In this document: in pieces, positions 1 through 10,346 of the stretch
Numbering within the stretch: position 1 is the first letter of the stretch
Layout: every line of letters starts with the position of its first letter
Source of the DNA: Pseudopyrenochaeta lycopersici
Taxonomy: Eukaryota; Ascomycota; Dothideomycetes; Pleosporales; Pseudopyrenochaetaceae
DNA length: 64,000 nt
Direction: 5' to 3'
Assembly (NCBI GenBank): GCA_003313425.1
Contig: NHZP01000022.1
Location: 620,001 to 684,000, forward strand
Notes under the pieces: model-generated
What the model saw: only the letters and a program-made list of their open reading frames with translations
Databases searched by the model: none
Told to the model about the DNA's origin: nothing
Made by a program: the position numbers and the translations under genes

Positions 1-154
1 GACTCCAGTATGTAGGGTCGAGTCGGATCGAGGGCTGCTGAAAGGCTTTGCAGGTGCTGCAGAGGGCGAGGAAGCTCTTCGCGTCTAAGTACGGAAAGAC
101 GAGGACGAGGATGTCGAGTGGGAGGTCGGTGATTGAGGAAATTTTGTCTGCCAT
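1..154 (-). CDS. F-box protein, N-terminal fragment (runs off window start)
   Basis: Reading the minus strand from the ATG at 152-154 gives about 51 residues with no stop before the window edge. After a short leader it reads ITDLPLDILVLVFPYLD and then a segment with LALCSTCKAF, which fits the F-box: a Leu-Pro start, two amphipathic helices and a conserved Cys/aromatic end. F-box proteins bind Skp1 and recruit substrates to SCF ubiquitin ligases. The substrate-binding part lies outside the window, so the specificity is unknown; some fungal proteins with this start carry RCC1 or other repeats, which cannot be checked here. It diverges from GCD2 and shares about 450 bp of upstream DNA with it. 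Confidence 0.7.
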   Translation of the reverse strand, partial: MADKISSITDLPLDILVLVFPYLDAKSFLALCSTCKAFQQPSIRLDPTYWS

Positions 155-608
155 TGGATATACGCGTTGTGTCTAGAGTGTAAGTTCAACGCGCGAATAT
201 ACTGATAGAAAGCCCGTTATGGTTGGTAGAGATGTGCAAGTGCGCATGTTTGGGACACCTAATTACGACGACCCTGTACTGCCCTATGACGCAAGTGCTT
301 GAAGTTCGCGAATGCCCCACGTCCGGAGTCTTGGCTAACTATCGCAAAAGTGGCTAACGCGCTTCTGACTCAATTCACGACTGGACCCTCCGACAAATTT
401 CGCCCACCAAGCAACTGCCACAATATCAAGAATACAACCACTGTGGCTAACTTCATTCGGTCGAATAACTCCACAAACGCTGTGTCTCTGGACGGCCATC
501 ACTGCCAGACCGGAGTTCGGACCTGCCACCACTATACCATCAAACAGCACGCCTTGTCTGACTTGTCGCATTTCGCAGTAATAGGATTTCACTGGGGACT
601 ACTTTGCA
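155..608. promoter_or_regulatory. Shared intergenic region between the F-box gene and GCD2
   Basis: These 454 bp separate two divergent start codons. I see no convincing coding frame; the short open frames here have no family resemblance. A bidirectional promoter is inferred from the arrangement only. Confidence 0.4.
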
Positions 609-2234
609 ATGTCTGAAGCTCCCACTGCCGAGGCAGTACAAGCAACTGCGGAAACCCCGCAATCCATTCAGAATAAGCCACTCGCAACAACCAATGGTGA
701 TGCCCCAGAGGCACCGAAGAAACTATCACCAGCGGAGTTGAAGAAGCAAAAGCAAGCTGAGAAGCAAGCAAAGAGAGCGCAAGCTAAAGCCTCGACTGCT
801 GGAGCTGTTCAACAGTCAGGCCCTCCCAAGGAGGGACATAAAGCACACAAAGAGTCAAAGCAACCACCCAAGGACGACAAATCAAGACCTATGCCTATAC
901 GCAGGAGACCATCCCAGTCTAATGTGCCCGTGGTGAAAGAGCCAGAGAGAAAGCCGAAGAAAGAACCGAAGCAAGCTGGATTGTTTTTCGGACATCTATA
1001 CAGCCAACCGAAGCAGCAGTCATTAGTCGGAGCGTCAAAAGACGTACATCCAGCGGTCGTTGCCCTAGGTCTCCAGTACAGCAGCTATGCTATTTGTGGT
1101 AGCACAGCTCGAATGGTAGCTATGCTTCTGGTGTTCAAGGCAGTCATTGAATCATACCAGACGCCACCAGGAAACAGTTTGGCTCGACATCTTACCAATC
1201 ATCACCTCAGTCCTCAAATCGAGTACCTGAAGAGTTGTAGACCGCTCAGCATCAGTATGGGAAATGCTATTCGTTGGCTAAAAGATGGTATGTAATGTTC
1301 TTTTACTTTTCGCATAGTATTGAGGAAGTGGTACTTCCGAGTCTTTGGGCTTGTAGTTGGCACGATAACATCTATGGAAGTTCATAATAATACACCCACT
1401 GAATAATCTTGCCTGACAATATTGATAGTCATCATTAAGATCGATCCATCAACGCCGGAAAATGAGGCAAAGCGGGACCTTCTAGAAGAGATCGACATTT
1501 TTATCCGCGAACGTATCACAGCAGCTGATAGGCTCATTCGCGATCTAGCAGCAACAAAGATTGAGCCAGGCGATGTTGTGTTGACCTATGCAGCTTCTTC
1601 CATTGTTGAACAAACTATTCTGCATGCTCACAAATCCGGTGTTCCTTTCACGGTCAGTGTGGTCGACTCAAAACCACTCTTTGAAGGCAAGCAGCTAGCG
1701 CGAAAGCTTGCCAATCAAGGCGTCAGTGTACGATACTACCTTATCACAGCTGCTTCACATGCTGCCAAAGACGCGACCAAAGTTCTTTTAGGAGCACATG
1801 CAATGATGTCGAATGGTCGCCTCTATTCGCGAGTGGGCACGGCGTTGGTATCTATGCTGGCGAGCGCAAACTCGCTGCCTGTGATCGTTCTCTGTCAGTC
1901 TGTCAAGTTTACCGAGAAAGTTGCTCTAGACTCCATTGTTGGTAATGAAGTCGCTCCTGCCGAGGAACTGCTTTCTGAGGCCGAGCGTCGAGAACTACTT
2001 CCTCTTAAGTCACTATTGCCAGCATCCAAAAACGATGAGAAGTCAAGCACCGAAGAGACGACCACCGACACTTCCGACGTTCTGAAGTGGATTGAGGATA
2101 CCAAGAACCTACATCACCTACAAGTACTCTACGACGTTACGCCTGCGCACTACATAAATATGGTTATCACGGAATACGGAAGCCTACCGCCTAGCTCGGT
2201 ACCTGTTGTTCATCGGCTGAGTACGAACATCTAG
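609..2234 (+). CDS. GCD2: Translation initiation factor eIF2B subunit delta
   Basis: Exon 1 is 609-1287 and exon 2 is 1429-2234, joined over a 141-nt GTATGT...TAG intron with CTGAC branch site; the product is 494 aa. Residues 1-120 are a Lys/Ala/Pro-rich low-complexity tail. The rest is the eIF2B alpha/beta/delta fold: a helical part followed by a Rossmann-like part (DVVLTYAASSIVEQTI, PFTVSVVDSKPLFEGKQLARKL) and the conserved end YGSLPPSSVPVVHRL. The subunit belongs to the regulatory subcomplex of the guanine nucleotide exchange factor that recharges eIF2 with GTP, and it senses phosphorylated eIF2-alpha (family knowledge). The splice joins LKD to VIIKIDPSTPE without loss of frame. A stop follows the exon 1 frame at once if the intron is retained. 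Confidence 0.95.
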
Positions 2235-4132
2235 ACCCGATTGAGAGTTTTCTTGAAGTTTCAGCATTTCTCGCCAGCATTTACTAACATCAGTTATTCA
2301 GGAACGGAGGAGCAAGACATGTTGCTTACGAAAGCGCGTTGATAAACAATTACCTAAACTATCCCATATAAGAGTTGGACGAAGAGTCATCGCTTGCGGT
2401 CGTCATTGAGGCAAAAGGCTCTAGCGGGTTTATCACGAAGCCTATCATCATGAGTTCAATTTCATATCAACTATCCAAACAACTCTCAAGTCCATACTGC
2501 TATAATGTTGTCATTCCCACTAGGATGAACATTAATAACATCTTAAACCCTTTTCAAACTGACTTGAATGATTGCTCGCGGCTTCGGCCAGCCTCCATGT
2601 GCTTCCCACCGCTCATCCTCCTACATGTGAACACAGGATACCAGAACCAGGACCCTTGTACTAGTTTAATAGCCTATCTTGACGAAAAGCGGGTCTTGGC
2701 CAGAACAGCCGCTTACGATTATGCCAATTAATGTGTATATATGCCTACAACAATCTTCTCCTTCTGCTACTTACGAGTGGCAGTGATTTTGCTGGACTTT
2801 TCACAATCTTCGTCTGAAATTTGGCAAGGTAAGATCCACGTCGTTTGCATTCGTGTGCATGATGCCTAGCCTTCGATAGACAAAGCAACGCTATTGTTTC
2901 TCGTATCTGCCGTCGAAATCGTAGATATCTTTAATTCTACTTCCTGTGGTGACAAATCGCTTGTAATAGAAACAGAAAATCTTGCTGTATCCTTCAAATA
3001 TCTATGTTGCTTGTGCAAATAGTGCTACACTAGCCATTGGTGCTTCAGTCTTGGAGCTGCTTTCAATCATAGACTCTTTACTATTAGTGAAGAGCGACTA
3101 AAAAGCTTCACATACGCATTTTCTTACGGCTATGCAGGATGAATAATTACCCAACATGATTTGTAGTTCGTTTGTTTATCCTTGCAGTTATTACAACATT
3201 TGTTACCCGTAAAGAGGAAACTGCAAAGCTTAATACCTAATCACGACTACAGACGCCATTGCGCACATGGCCCCAAGTCGTATGCTCTAATGCATATGAG
3301 GCCGAGCCTTTTACATTGGAGGCCAATTAGTAGTACTACATTTCTAGGTTCTCATGGTGTTTCTTGTACAGAACTTGCTCAGTTGCGCACCCCGACAGTT
3401 GCAGTCTATTTTTCTACTCGCTTTCGCAACAACTTGCGACCTGAAAAAGCCTGCAAAATATAGCTGTGATGGAAGTTTACATGCTGAACAAGAAGCTCAT
3501 CTAAGTAGCGACAACGACAGCGATTGACTTGAAGAATATATTGATGATACTGGCTGCTGAATAGCTTTATTCGGGTATGAAAGAGCTTCATGTCTCACTA
3601 TATACTGCTTTTTCAATTTCGAGTAGTCATGAAAACGCACTACATCTGTCTCGATAATGCGTGCGCACGAGCCTCTTGCTTACAGTTTCTGGTGGTCGCA
3701 AAACTACGTGTCATTCTGCCCCAGTAGCCCGACGATGCTCAGCTGGCTCTGCATTTGTTGACAATACATGCTTCTATGCATCATGATATGCCCTGTCTGA
3801 TCTACTCGCTGTAACAATCAGTTTCAATTTACTTTGAGAGCGTAAATAGACTGATTACCTCCCAGCTCCTTTCCTTCTCAATTTCTTCGCTACGTTGTTG
3901 TCCTCTTGTTATCTGATATCGGTCATACTGTGACTTCTACGACCCAGGCGCTGGACAAAACTGTGGATTAATTTGTCTCAATCAGCCAATTTTATTCTGA
4001 ATGAGAGCTGGAGTAGTAATAAAAACACGGTTATCGAGACAAATCTTTTCATGCCCTAATAAAATGAGATGTAGCAGGACCCGTGCTATGAAAACCTTCC
4101 CTACCCTTCGGAAACCTCTCATTTCCATTCAC
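2235..4132. other. Gene-poor, AT-leaning interval
   Basis: About 1.9 kb downstream of GCD2. One plus-strand open frame (2375-2731, 118 codons) starts without ATG and matches no family I know; the others are shorter. No RNA gene or repeat was recognised. Confidence 0.4.
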
Positions 4133-5053
4133 CTAGGTCATCCGTTCTGCAGGCAACTCCACAGGGTTAGCCATGTAAACTATTCTTTCATTTGCTGGTA
4201 ATTTAGCCCTCAGAAACTCATCGTTTGTTCCTCTCATGGCTGACTGGTCTTGTGGCCGTTTGCGCTTTGCCCGAATACGATAAAAACTAAAGGCTCCAAT
4301 TGACATGAGTAAGATACCAACGAAGCCTAACACTACACCAAGTGCAATCTTGGAACTTGAAGGTAGGCCACTCTTGGGAGGAGACGAGGATTCAAATAAT
4401 ATGCTTGTTGGAGTCGAGTTCCCGACAACGTCAATGAGAGATGCGGTAGGTATCAGACTGGCGAGAGGAGCGGAAGTCGAAAAATGGCCATTGGAGAGAG
4501 TACTACGTAATCATGTGCGTTAGAGGTGTATTTCTTCAATTTTAGCTAGTTATTTTTATTCTGTTCGACTACCCTACTAACCAAAAAGCTCGCAGATTTC
4601 GATGAAATCCAGATAGAAGAGCGACTGGTTGATAAAACAATTGCAAAGCGGCCTTTGAAGGCATAAGTGCAGTCGTCTACACCCGCGTCGCAAATCGCCA
4701 TGTAGTAATTGTCTTTCCCGTCGAAGACGCCTTGAGGTCTCTAGATATGTTTGCCAGTATTCGATGTTTCTTTTTCTAACACATATAGTCGTTAGCATAA
4801 TATTATTCATCTCCCTGATGAACTGAACCAATAACGGAAGAGAGTCTCATCAGTTACCAGGACCGGGGAAGTGTCGGCATAATGTAATGTGATCGTCACC
4901 GGCCCTGGGGTGCCTGGAGACCAACGTATGGTGTATGGCTTCTCAGCTTCGATGATTTCGCCTGCCCGCGGTGCGCTCATGTAATTGTTGCCATCTGAGA
5001 AAACAGTCTTCATTAAAAACCAAAGACCACAAATAAAGGTATGTAAATCTCAT
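4133..5053 (-). pseudogene. Kre9/Knh1-like cell-surface protein with membrane anchor, probably broken
   Basis: Three blocks on the minus strand form one recognisable protein. Block one (5013 down to about 4840) carries a Kre9/Knh1-type beta-sandwich start: aromatic-rich lead, then YTIRWSPGTPGPVTITL. Block two (about 4760-4590) continues the domain with DGKDNYYMAICDAG and CTYAFKGRFAI. Block three (4502-4133) is a Ser/Thr/Pro stalk, a membrane segment (LGVVLGFVGILLMSIGAF) and a basic tail rich in Arg and Lys. Three problems appear. A signal-peptide-like start at 5053 (MRFTYLYLWSLVF) is one base out of frame with block one, next to a run of five T. An amber codon stands in block two where the family has Trp (NTGKHI, stop, RPQG). 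The acceptor before block three (CTCTAAC...GTAG) has no donor in matching phase. Kre9-like domains occur on fungal wall proteins. An unusual intron pattern could rescue part of this. Confidence 0.5.
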
Positions 5054-6916
5054 TTCTGGAACGGGCAGTAATCTGTCTCTCGTCGGTACGCTCTATTGGA
5101 TATGAACAACGAGGTTTGGCTGTTCTTTATGGCAAAAAAGTGTCGAAGAGATAGATCGAGTATTGTATACAGTATCTGTGCATTTAAAGAGGCAGAATAT
5201 CTTCTTATCAGGTAGGAGGCTGGGATCTGCCAAGGCGTTAATCACGTCAACCAAGGCAAAGCTCCATATGTCGAATAGATCTGTGAAAGTCTCGCATAGC
5301 GCGGGCGCAGTCAGGCTGATATGTTCACAGCAACCTACACTAACTTCGCAGTGCACGATTTGACCGCAGCAGTTTCCGATGTGGCGCGTCATTCGAATCT
5401 TGTGGATCGGCCCGTGCCCATATAAGTCAGTCATTCCGAAAGTTCAGTGAATAATTGAATTATCTAGAGCTCAAAGCATACTCCTTACTCTCTATACAGA
5501 AATATGCAAGGCTCAAATCTTATCTCTGGTGGCAGACTGTGGCCATCTTGTGGTGTGCGCTCAAGCCGCATGTTTCACCCAGTATTGTTCAAGTTATCTC
5601 AAGCTCCTGTTGACCCAAAGCAATCGAGAAAGGAACACAAAGAAATGGGACTCTTAATTGGAGACATTTTAAATATGGCGCGCATCCAAACCCAGACGAA
5701 GCTGGCAAAATGGTCTGTCCACACGGGACATTTTGCTACACGGACCGGTCCGAGGTGCCTCATGAGTGGGTGCAGGCTCAGTTCCGAGTACACCCATCGC
5801 AAGCCACGAGGGGCTTAGTGGGCGGGTAAGTTGACATTCTATCTGTGTTGATTGCAAGTTGATCGCCCGCTTTCTCCCCGTCCGACTCGGCTGTGCTAGG
5901 GATAGCAGGATAGGCGATTCGAAGCTTTCCTTTATATACTGAAGCATTGCTTCATCCAAGTAGCACATTTGCCGGATTGAGAACCATAAGTCCAAAATTG
6001 AGGTACCGTGTTTTATTTGCAGGAGGCTACCGAGTTGGGGCCAGCTATGGTTAGATTTTTCCGCGTGGCACATACTCAAACCTGGGTTCATTTGCGGTTG
6101 ATGGGATGATAGTCTAGTGATGGCGGTGGCTTATCCCGGCGCTAATACTGAGCGAGAATGAATGTGAGGAGGATGCAGCCTAGTTTCAGCCTGTTATAAT
6201 TACATTTAGGGAGGATGTTATAGTACTATCGCCACCAGGTTAATATGGGTTTGGTTACACGTTGTAATCTAGCACAGATTTCCGGGCTAAATCTGTAAGT
6301 CCTGCTTCAGTGATTAATTTTTTATTCCTGCTTATGTATTGCCACAATATTGTCGTCATTGTTCCAGCGGAAATCTTTGCTTTTTCGAGGAACAGGCCTG
6401 TGGCGGGTCTGTGTCTTGACGCACATCCACAAGATTCCTTCATTGCAGAAGACAAAGCTCAGGCTATGAGAAACGGAAAGTCGAGATAAGGTCAAGACAA
6501 ACTGTGTAGACATTTTCCAAGCATAAGAAGTATTCCTTCGAGTTGAAGAGGGAGCTGAGGTGTTTCAGTTTGACGAGCATCAATTAGAGTGCCCAATAGA
6601 TCAACCCTGCAGAATCATTGTTGTGGGCTTTCCATAACATTGACATGGTCTTCCTTCTGAATTGGGTGACAGCCAAAATCCTACCCTAAGCTGAGGGACG
6701 TTTTAAAATACACTGGTAAGCTGAATTAAATGATTACAGGCTATTCATAACATGTGTTATTGGAATTGTGGAAGGGGAGGCTTAAGCCGCACACTTCTAG
6801 CGTACTATCGGGTTCAACAAGAACGCAGTAAGCTCGACCCGATAATACGATACACTTGCCCCCTTCACGGCCTTGCAACACCTGTACAACACTTCGATTT
6901 GCATAATAGTGTTTCT
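5054..6916. other. Interval without supported genes
   Basis: About 1.9 kb. A minus-strand ATG frame at 5434-5093 (113 codons, nine Cys scattered, no signal peptide) and another at 6091-5669 have no family match, and I do not call them. No repeats were recognised. Confidence 0.35.
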
Positions 6917-9067
6917 TTACAGAAGTAGAATGGAACTCCAAGGCACACTCGCATCGTGTACCGCTTCACCGTCCATAAATCCGTCCAAATAACAATCACC
7001 AATAAGCTCATAGTAAGCGCCAGGCCTCTCTGTACCCTGATAGTCTTTCCTAACTCCATAAACACCATCAGCATCAAGACCATATGCATCTGTGGGTCTG
7101 AGCTCCGCGGCTTCATCGATGTCCAGCTGTACTTGTCGCAAGACGAATGGTACTTTGCTGCCATTTACTACCCAGACCTCGTCTCCAATCTGAGCCTTTG
7201 GATAGCAAAGACCCTGCGCTTGGTTCTGCGTTTGAAAGTAACATCTCCCGTGGGTAGAGATTAAGATAGTGCGATCAAGTACAAACTCCAGATCAGGCTC
7301 TCCACTTTTCACCCAAGCCAGGAATGGCTCTAGCCAGCAGACATCTTCAGGGGCAAATCTTCGCCAGTCTGAGCATTCTGAATTCCCAGTGGAGGCTACT
7401 CCACCGAGGACGGTACGCCAGAACTTTTCGGTCGCATCGGAATGCAACTGTGAACAATCAATTTTGTCAAAGTCGACCTTTGAAGAATTCTGCACCCATT
7501 GCATAAAAGCGTGTCTCCGTTGCACCGCCCTTTCCGGAGTACTTCCTTCATTTATCTCTTGGAAGATCAGTGAGACCATTCCTATACATTTTCCCGTGAC
7601 TCCCAGTCCGACCTGATGAGGTTTTTCATCTGCCAACTGGGGCCAAGTCATGTAGTCCTTGTACGTCGCCTTACGCCCGTTGGAAGCATCAAAAAGATCA
7701 TAGATCATCAGTCGATTCGACTCAATATCTGCATGGATCTGAGTGAAAGGCGCTCCGAAATCGCGCACCCACGACGCCCATTTACCCGTCCCCGGACCAT
7801 ACTCCGCGCCTGTTAGGCACTTCAAATCACGAGAACCGCGGAATAGCATTGCGCAAGTGGCATTGTAAAAGACTTGGTTGTATGACGATGAGTAGTCAGG
7901 TGTAAGCCACAGGTCAAGATCAGAGATATTGCCTATGAGAGCTAGCAGGCCATACACCTTGTCGCGAGGATCCTGGCACTGTCGACGGCCATAGGACAAA
8001 TGTTGATCCTGGATATCGAAGCACTCATCCTCCGCTAGGTTGTTGCGGTCGCCGTTAAGAGTAAAGAAGTTGGTACAGACTTCATCCAATGCGATCTGGA
8101 TCGCAATCGGTAAGCTCCCCGTGGCCTGCTTACAGCATCCCCAGACGTGATTATAGTAGTTCCTTCCGCATTTTGTAATGTCTTCTATTTGTGCACTCCA
8201 TGTGTCGTATGTCAGAATACCCACCTTGGGGAGAATTACTTCTTGAACCGTCCACATGCGCGACCACCAAATGCTCTCTGCGATCGTGAGAAACCCAGCC
8301 CAAAATTCATCAAAGATTTTATTCTCCTCAAACCTCACCCTCCCATCTTCATCGGCGGTTCTGAAGCAGAGCCACTCGTATATATGTCTATCCTCCGATA
8401 AGTGGCGAATAAGTTCGAAAGGATCTCGTTTAGCAGGCTCTCCCATCATACTATCGACTCGAATTATAGGAGAGAAAAGTTTACAATCAGCAATATTGCA
8501 ACCGAGCCAAATCCGGACCCTGGAGCATTTTCGATATATTTGGCCCATAAGAGCTACTTGTTGTGATTTTTCCTCAATATCCATCTGATTAATACAGAGA
8601 GCATCCACCCACAACACGAGGTTATATCTTGTATCTCGCAAATGTCTACAATTTCCTATAATTTAGTAAATGCTAACTCAAACAGAGGGACTTCAAAATA
8701 GTTTTCAGTTCACAATACAACACGTATCTTTGGAGCTTTTGAACTTGTGCGTAGAATCACCCTTAAAAAACCGGAAGACCCCTAGATAGGGCACTCAGCA
8801 ACTGCATCAAGAACGAACGTACCTGAGCGCTCTTTCGAGGTTCGAAGTGACTTTGACTTCAGCATCGTCAACCTTTATCAGCTCGGTGACTCCTGGATCA
8901 CCCCAAGTATATGACAATGCCTCGTACATAGGTTCATTCTCCAGATTCATCATCTGCAGAGAGCATTGTATGGGATCTCGGATCTCACCAGCCTGCAGGA
9001 TAAGAGTGCGGATGTGATTTCCAGAGGATGGGAAAGGCGTATATTGAATACTGTGATGCACAGACAT
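6917..9067 (-). CDS. HET-domain (heterokaryon incompatibility) protein 1
   Basis: Exon 1 is 9067-8823 and exon 2 is 8645-6917, with a 177-nt GTACGT...GTAG intron; the protein is 657 aa. The HET domain begins near residue 48 with YEALSYTWGDP. The splice restores NLERALRHLRD followed by LWVDALCINQ (residues 93-102), then the Glu-Lys/Gln and IWLG elements. The C-terminal part ends with the family pattern of a GD-VWVVNGSKVPFVLR strand and a GDCYLDGFMDGEAV tail. HET proteins trigger growth arrest or cell death when incompatible hyphae fuse, and some act in recognition of non-self more widely. The partner locus cannot be read from the sequence. I chose the ATG at 9067, as the open frame upstream has no ATG. 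It lies 645 bp from a small secreted protein on the same strand. Confidence 0.92.
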
Positions 9068-9711
9068 TTTGCCATACAACGGGAAGTCTTCAATCACTTT
9101 GGCGGGTTATTAATCAGGCCGAGACGTAAAGTTGCCTGCAGATCAAGTCAGCTTCTTACCCGAAATATAGAATGTAAAGCTTAGAACCGCGCGCTTGTTA
9201 AGACGTAAAGGGTTGTGGAATACTTTACCTGAAGTTTGTGCATGCTCAGTTGCGGGGTCAGGACAGCCTCGCCTACGTAATCCAGGTGTTAAGCATTGTA
9301 GTGTCCGATTGGGGGTTCCTACAGGGGCCCCATGCTCCCGTTTCCATGTCACCTCTTATTACACCAAACATCTCAACCGCATGAAAAGATTTAAGACTAT
9401 CGGGTCTACACGATCCCTAACATGTGCAAAATCCCGAGCAGCAAGGAGGCTGTCTAAAGATAGTATGATAAATTCGACATATAATCGAGGGGCGTCCCCA
9501 TCAATCTTCGAACTCTAGCTAAGGAATGACAAGAAATGAAGAACAAGACCCACTGCACCACCTCTCTAAACCGGCTTGCCGGAGTGTTGGACCCGGTTTT
9601 GCCGATTTCTGTTCCTGCTTCTCCATCCCTCCACACCCAAGTTTCACCACCATTGACCGTAGCAGTTTTAAACTATTTAATAGGATTACTAACTTAGGGC
9701 GTGTTGAACGC
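9068..9711. other. Upstream region of HET gene 1
   Basis: About 640 bp between the HET gene start and the end of the next minus-strand gene. It presumably holds the HET promoter; no clear element or coding frame is seen. Confidence 0.35.
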
Positions 9712-10215
9712 TTATGCGCAAGTACCAACTGCTCTAGCCGAGTGGATGAACTTGCCGGGACCAAAAGTACCGCACTCCCCTGTCTCGGTATATTCGATGA
9801 AGTTGACGCTGGAGCATGTGTTATCAAACCACACAACAACTATACCAAAGTCAGTAAGTCATTTCAATAGCATCATAGGTACCTCTACGTGTGCAGCCGG
9901 CGGGAAGCGCCGCCAATTGAGATTGACTGATGATACCGCTAACGGTATTTCCGCTAACAATCGGAGAAATTCCAAAGCAAGAGCCATCAGTGGGGACGAA
10001 AGCAGTAGATACTGGGTTGGGTCCATCATTGCAGCCAGTACTTTCGTCTAGATGTGTTTTGAAGTCAGCCAAGTTCTCACTTCAACATTGCCCATGAGAT
10101 TTTACGTACAGATGCTGAGGGGAATTGCATCGAGGCGCTTGCTCAACTCTACACTTGGAGCAGCACTTACGCCGATGGCAACAGCCAGAAGAGTGACGAT
10201 GGTGGAGAATTGCAT
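9712..10215 (-). CDS. Small secreted cysteine-rich protein (132 aa, six Cys)
   Basis: I assembled this from three exons: 10215-10110, 10047-9883 and 9839-9712. Intron 1 is 62 nt (GTACGT...TCTAG with CTGAC) and intron 2 is 43 nt (GTACCT...TATAG with TACTGAC). The joined frame is 132 aa. It has a typical signal peptide (MQFSTIVTLLAVAIG, Ala-rich cleavage site near 18-19), then a possible Kex2-type site after LSKR at residue 27. The mature part has Cys at 41, 59, 87, 99, 113 and 131, allowing three disulfides, and ends in GTCA. No domain is recognised. Fungal proteins of this size and design include secreted effectors and wall or antimicrobial peptides; which applies is unknown. A TATAAA on the coding strand lies 126 nt upstream of the ATG. 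Confidence 0.75.
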
Positions 10216-10340
10216 GATGCTTTGATATTCGAAAACCCGTAAAGCTTGAGAGAAAGCTGAAATAGGAAGCTGAGAAAATGAGGTAAGAAGTGATTGATGT
10301 GACGAGGGAAAATTTAAAAGTTACGGACAAGTCGAGCTTT

Positions 10341-10346
10341 TTTATA
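10341..10346 (-). promoter_or_regulatory. TATA box of the 132-aa secreted protein gene
   Basis: TATAAA on the minus strand within AAATATAAAAAAG, 126 nt before the start codon at 10215. The second secreted-protein gene has a TATAAA at nearly the same distance. Confidence 0.4.

Noticed and set aside
2375..2731. 118-codon plus-strand open frame after GCD2
   Set aside because: It begins at TTG, has no ATG for 26 codons, no splice partner and no family resemblance.
5669..6091. 140-codon minus-strand open frame
   Set aside because: No domain, no intron signals, overlaps other random frames.
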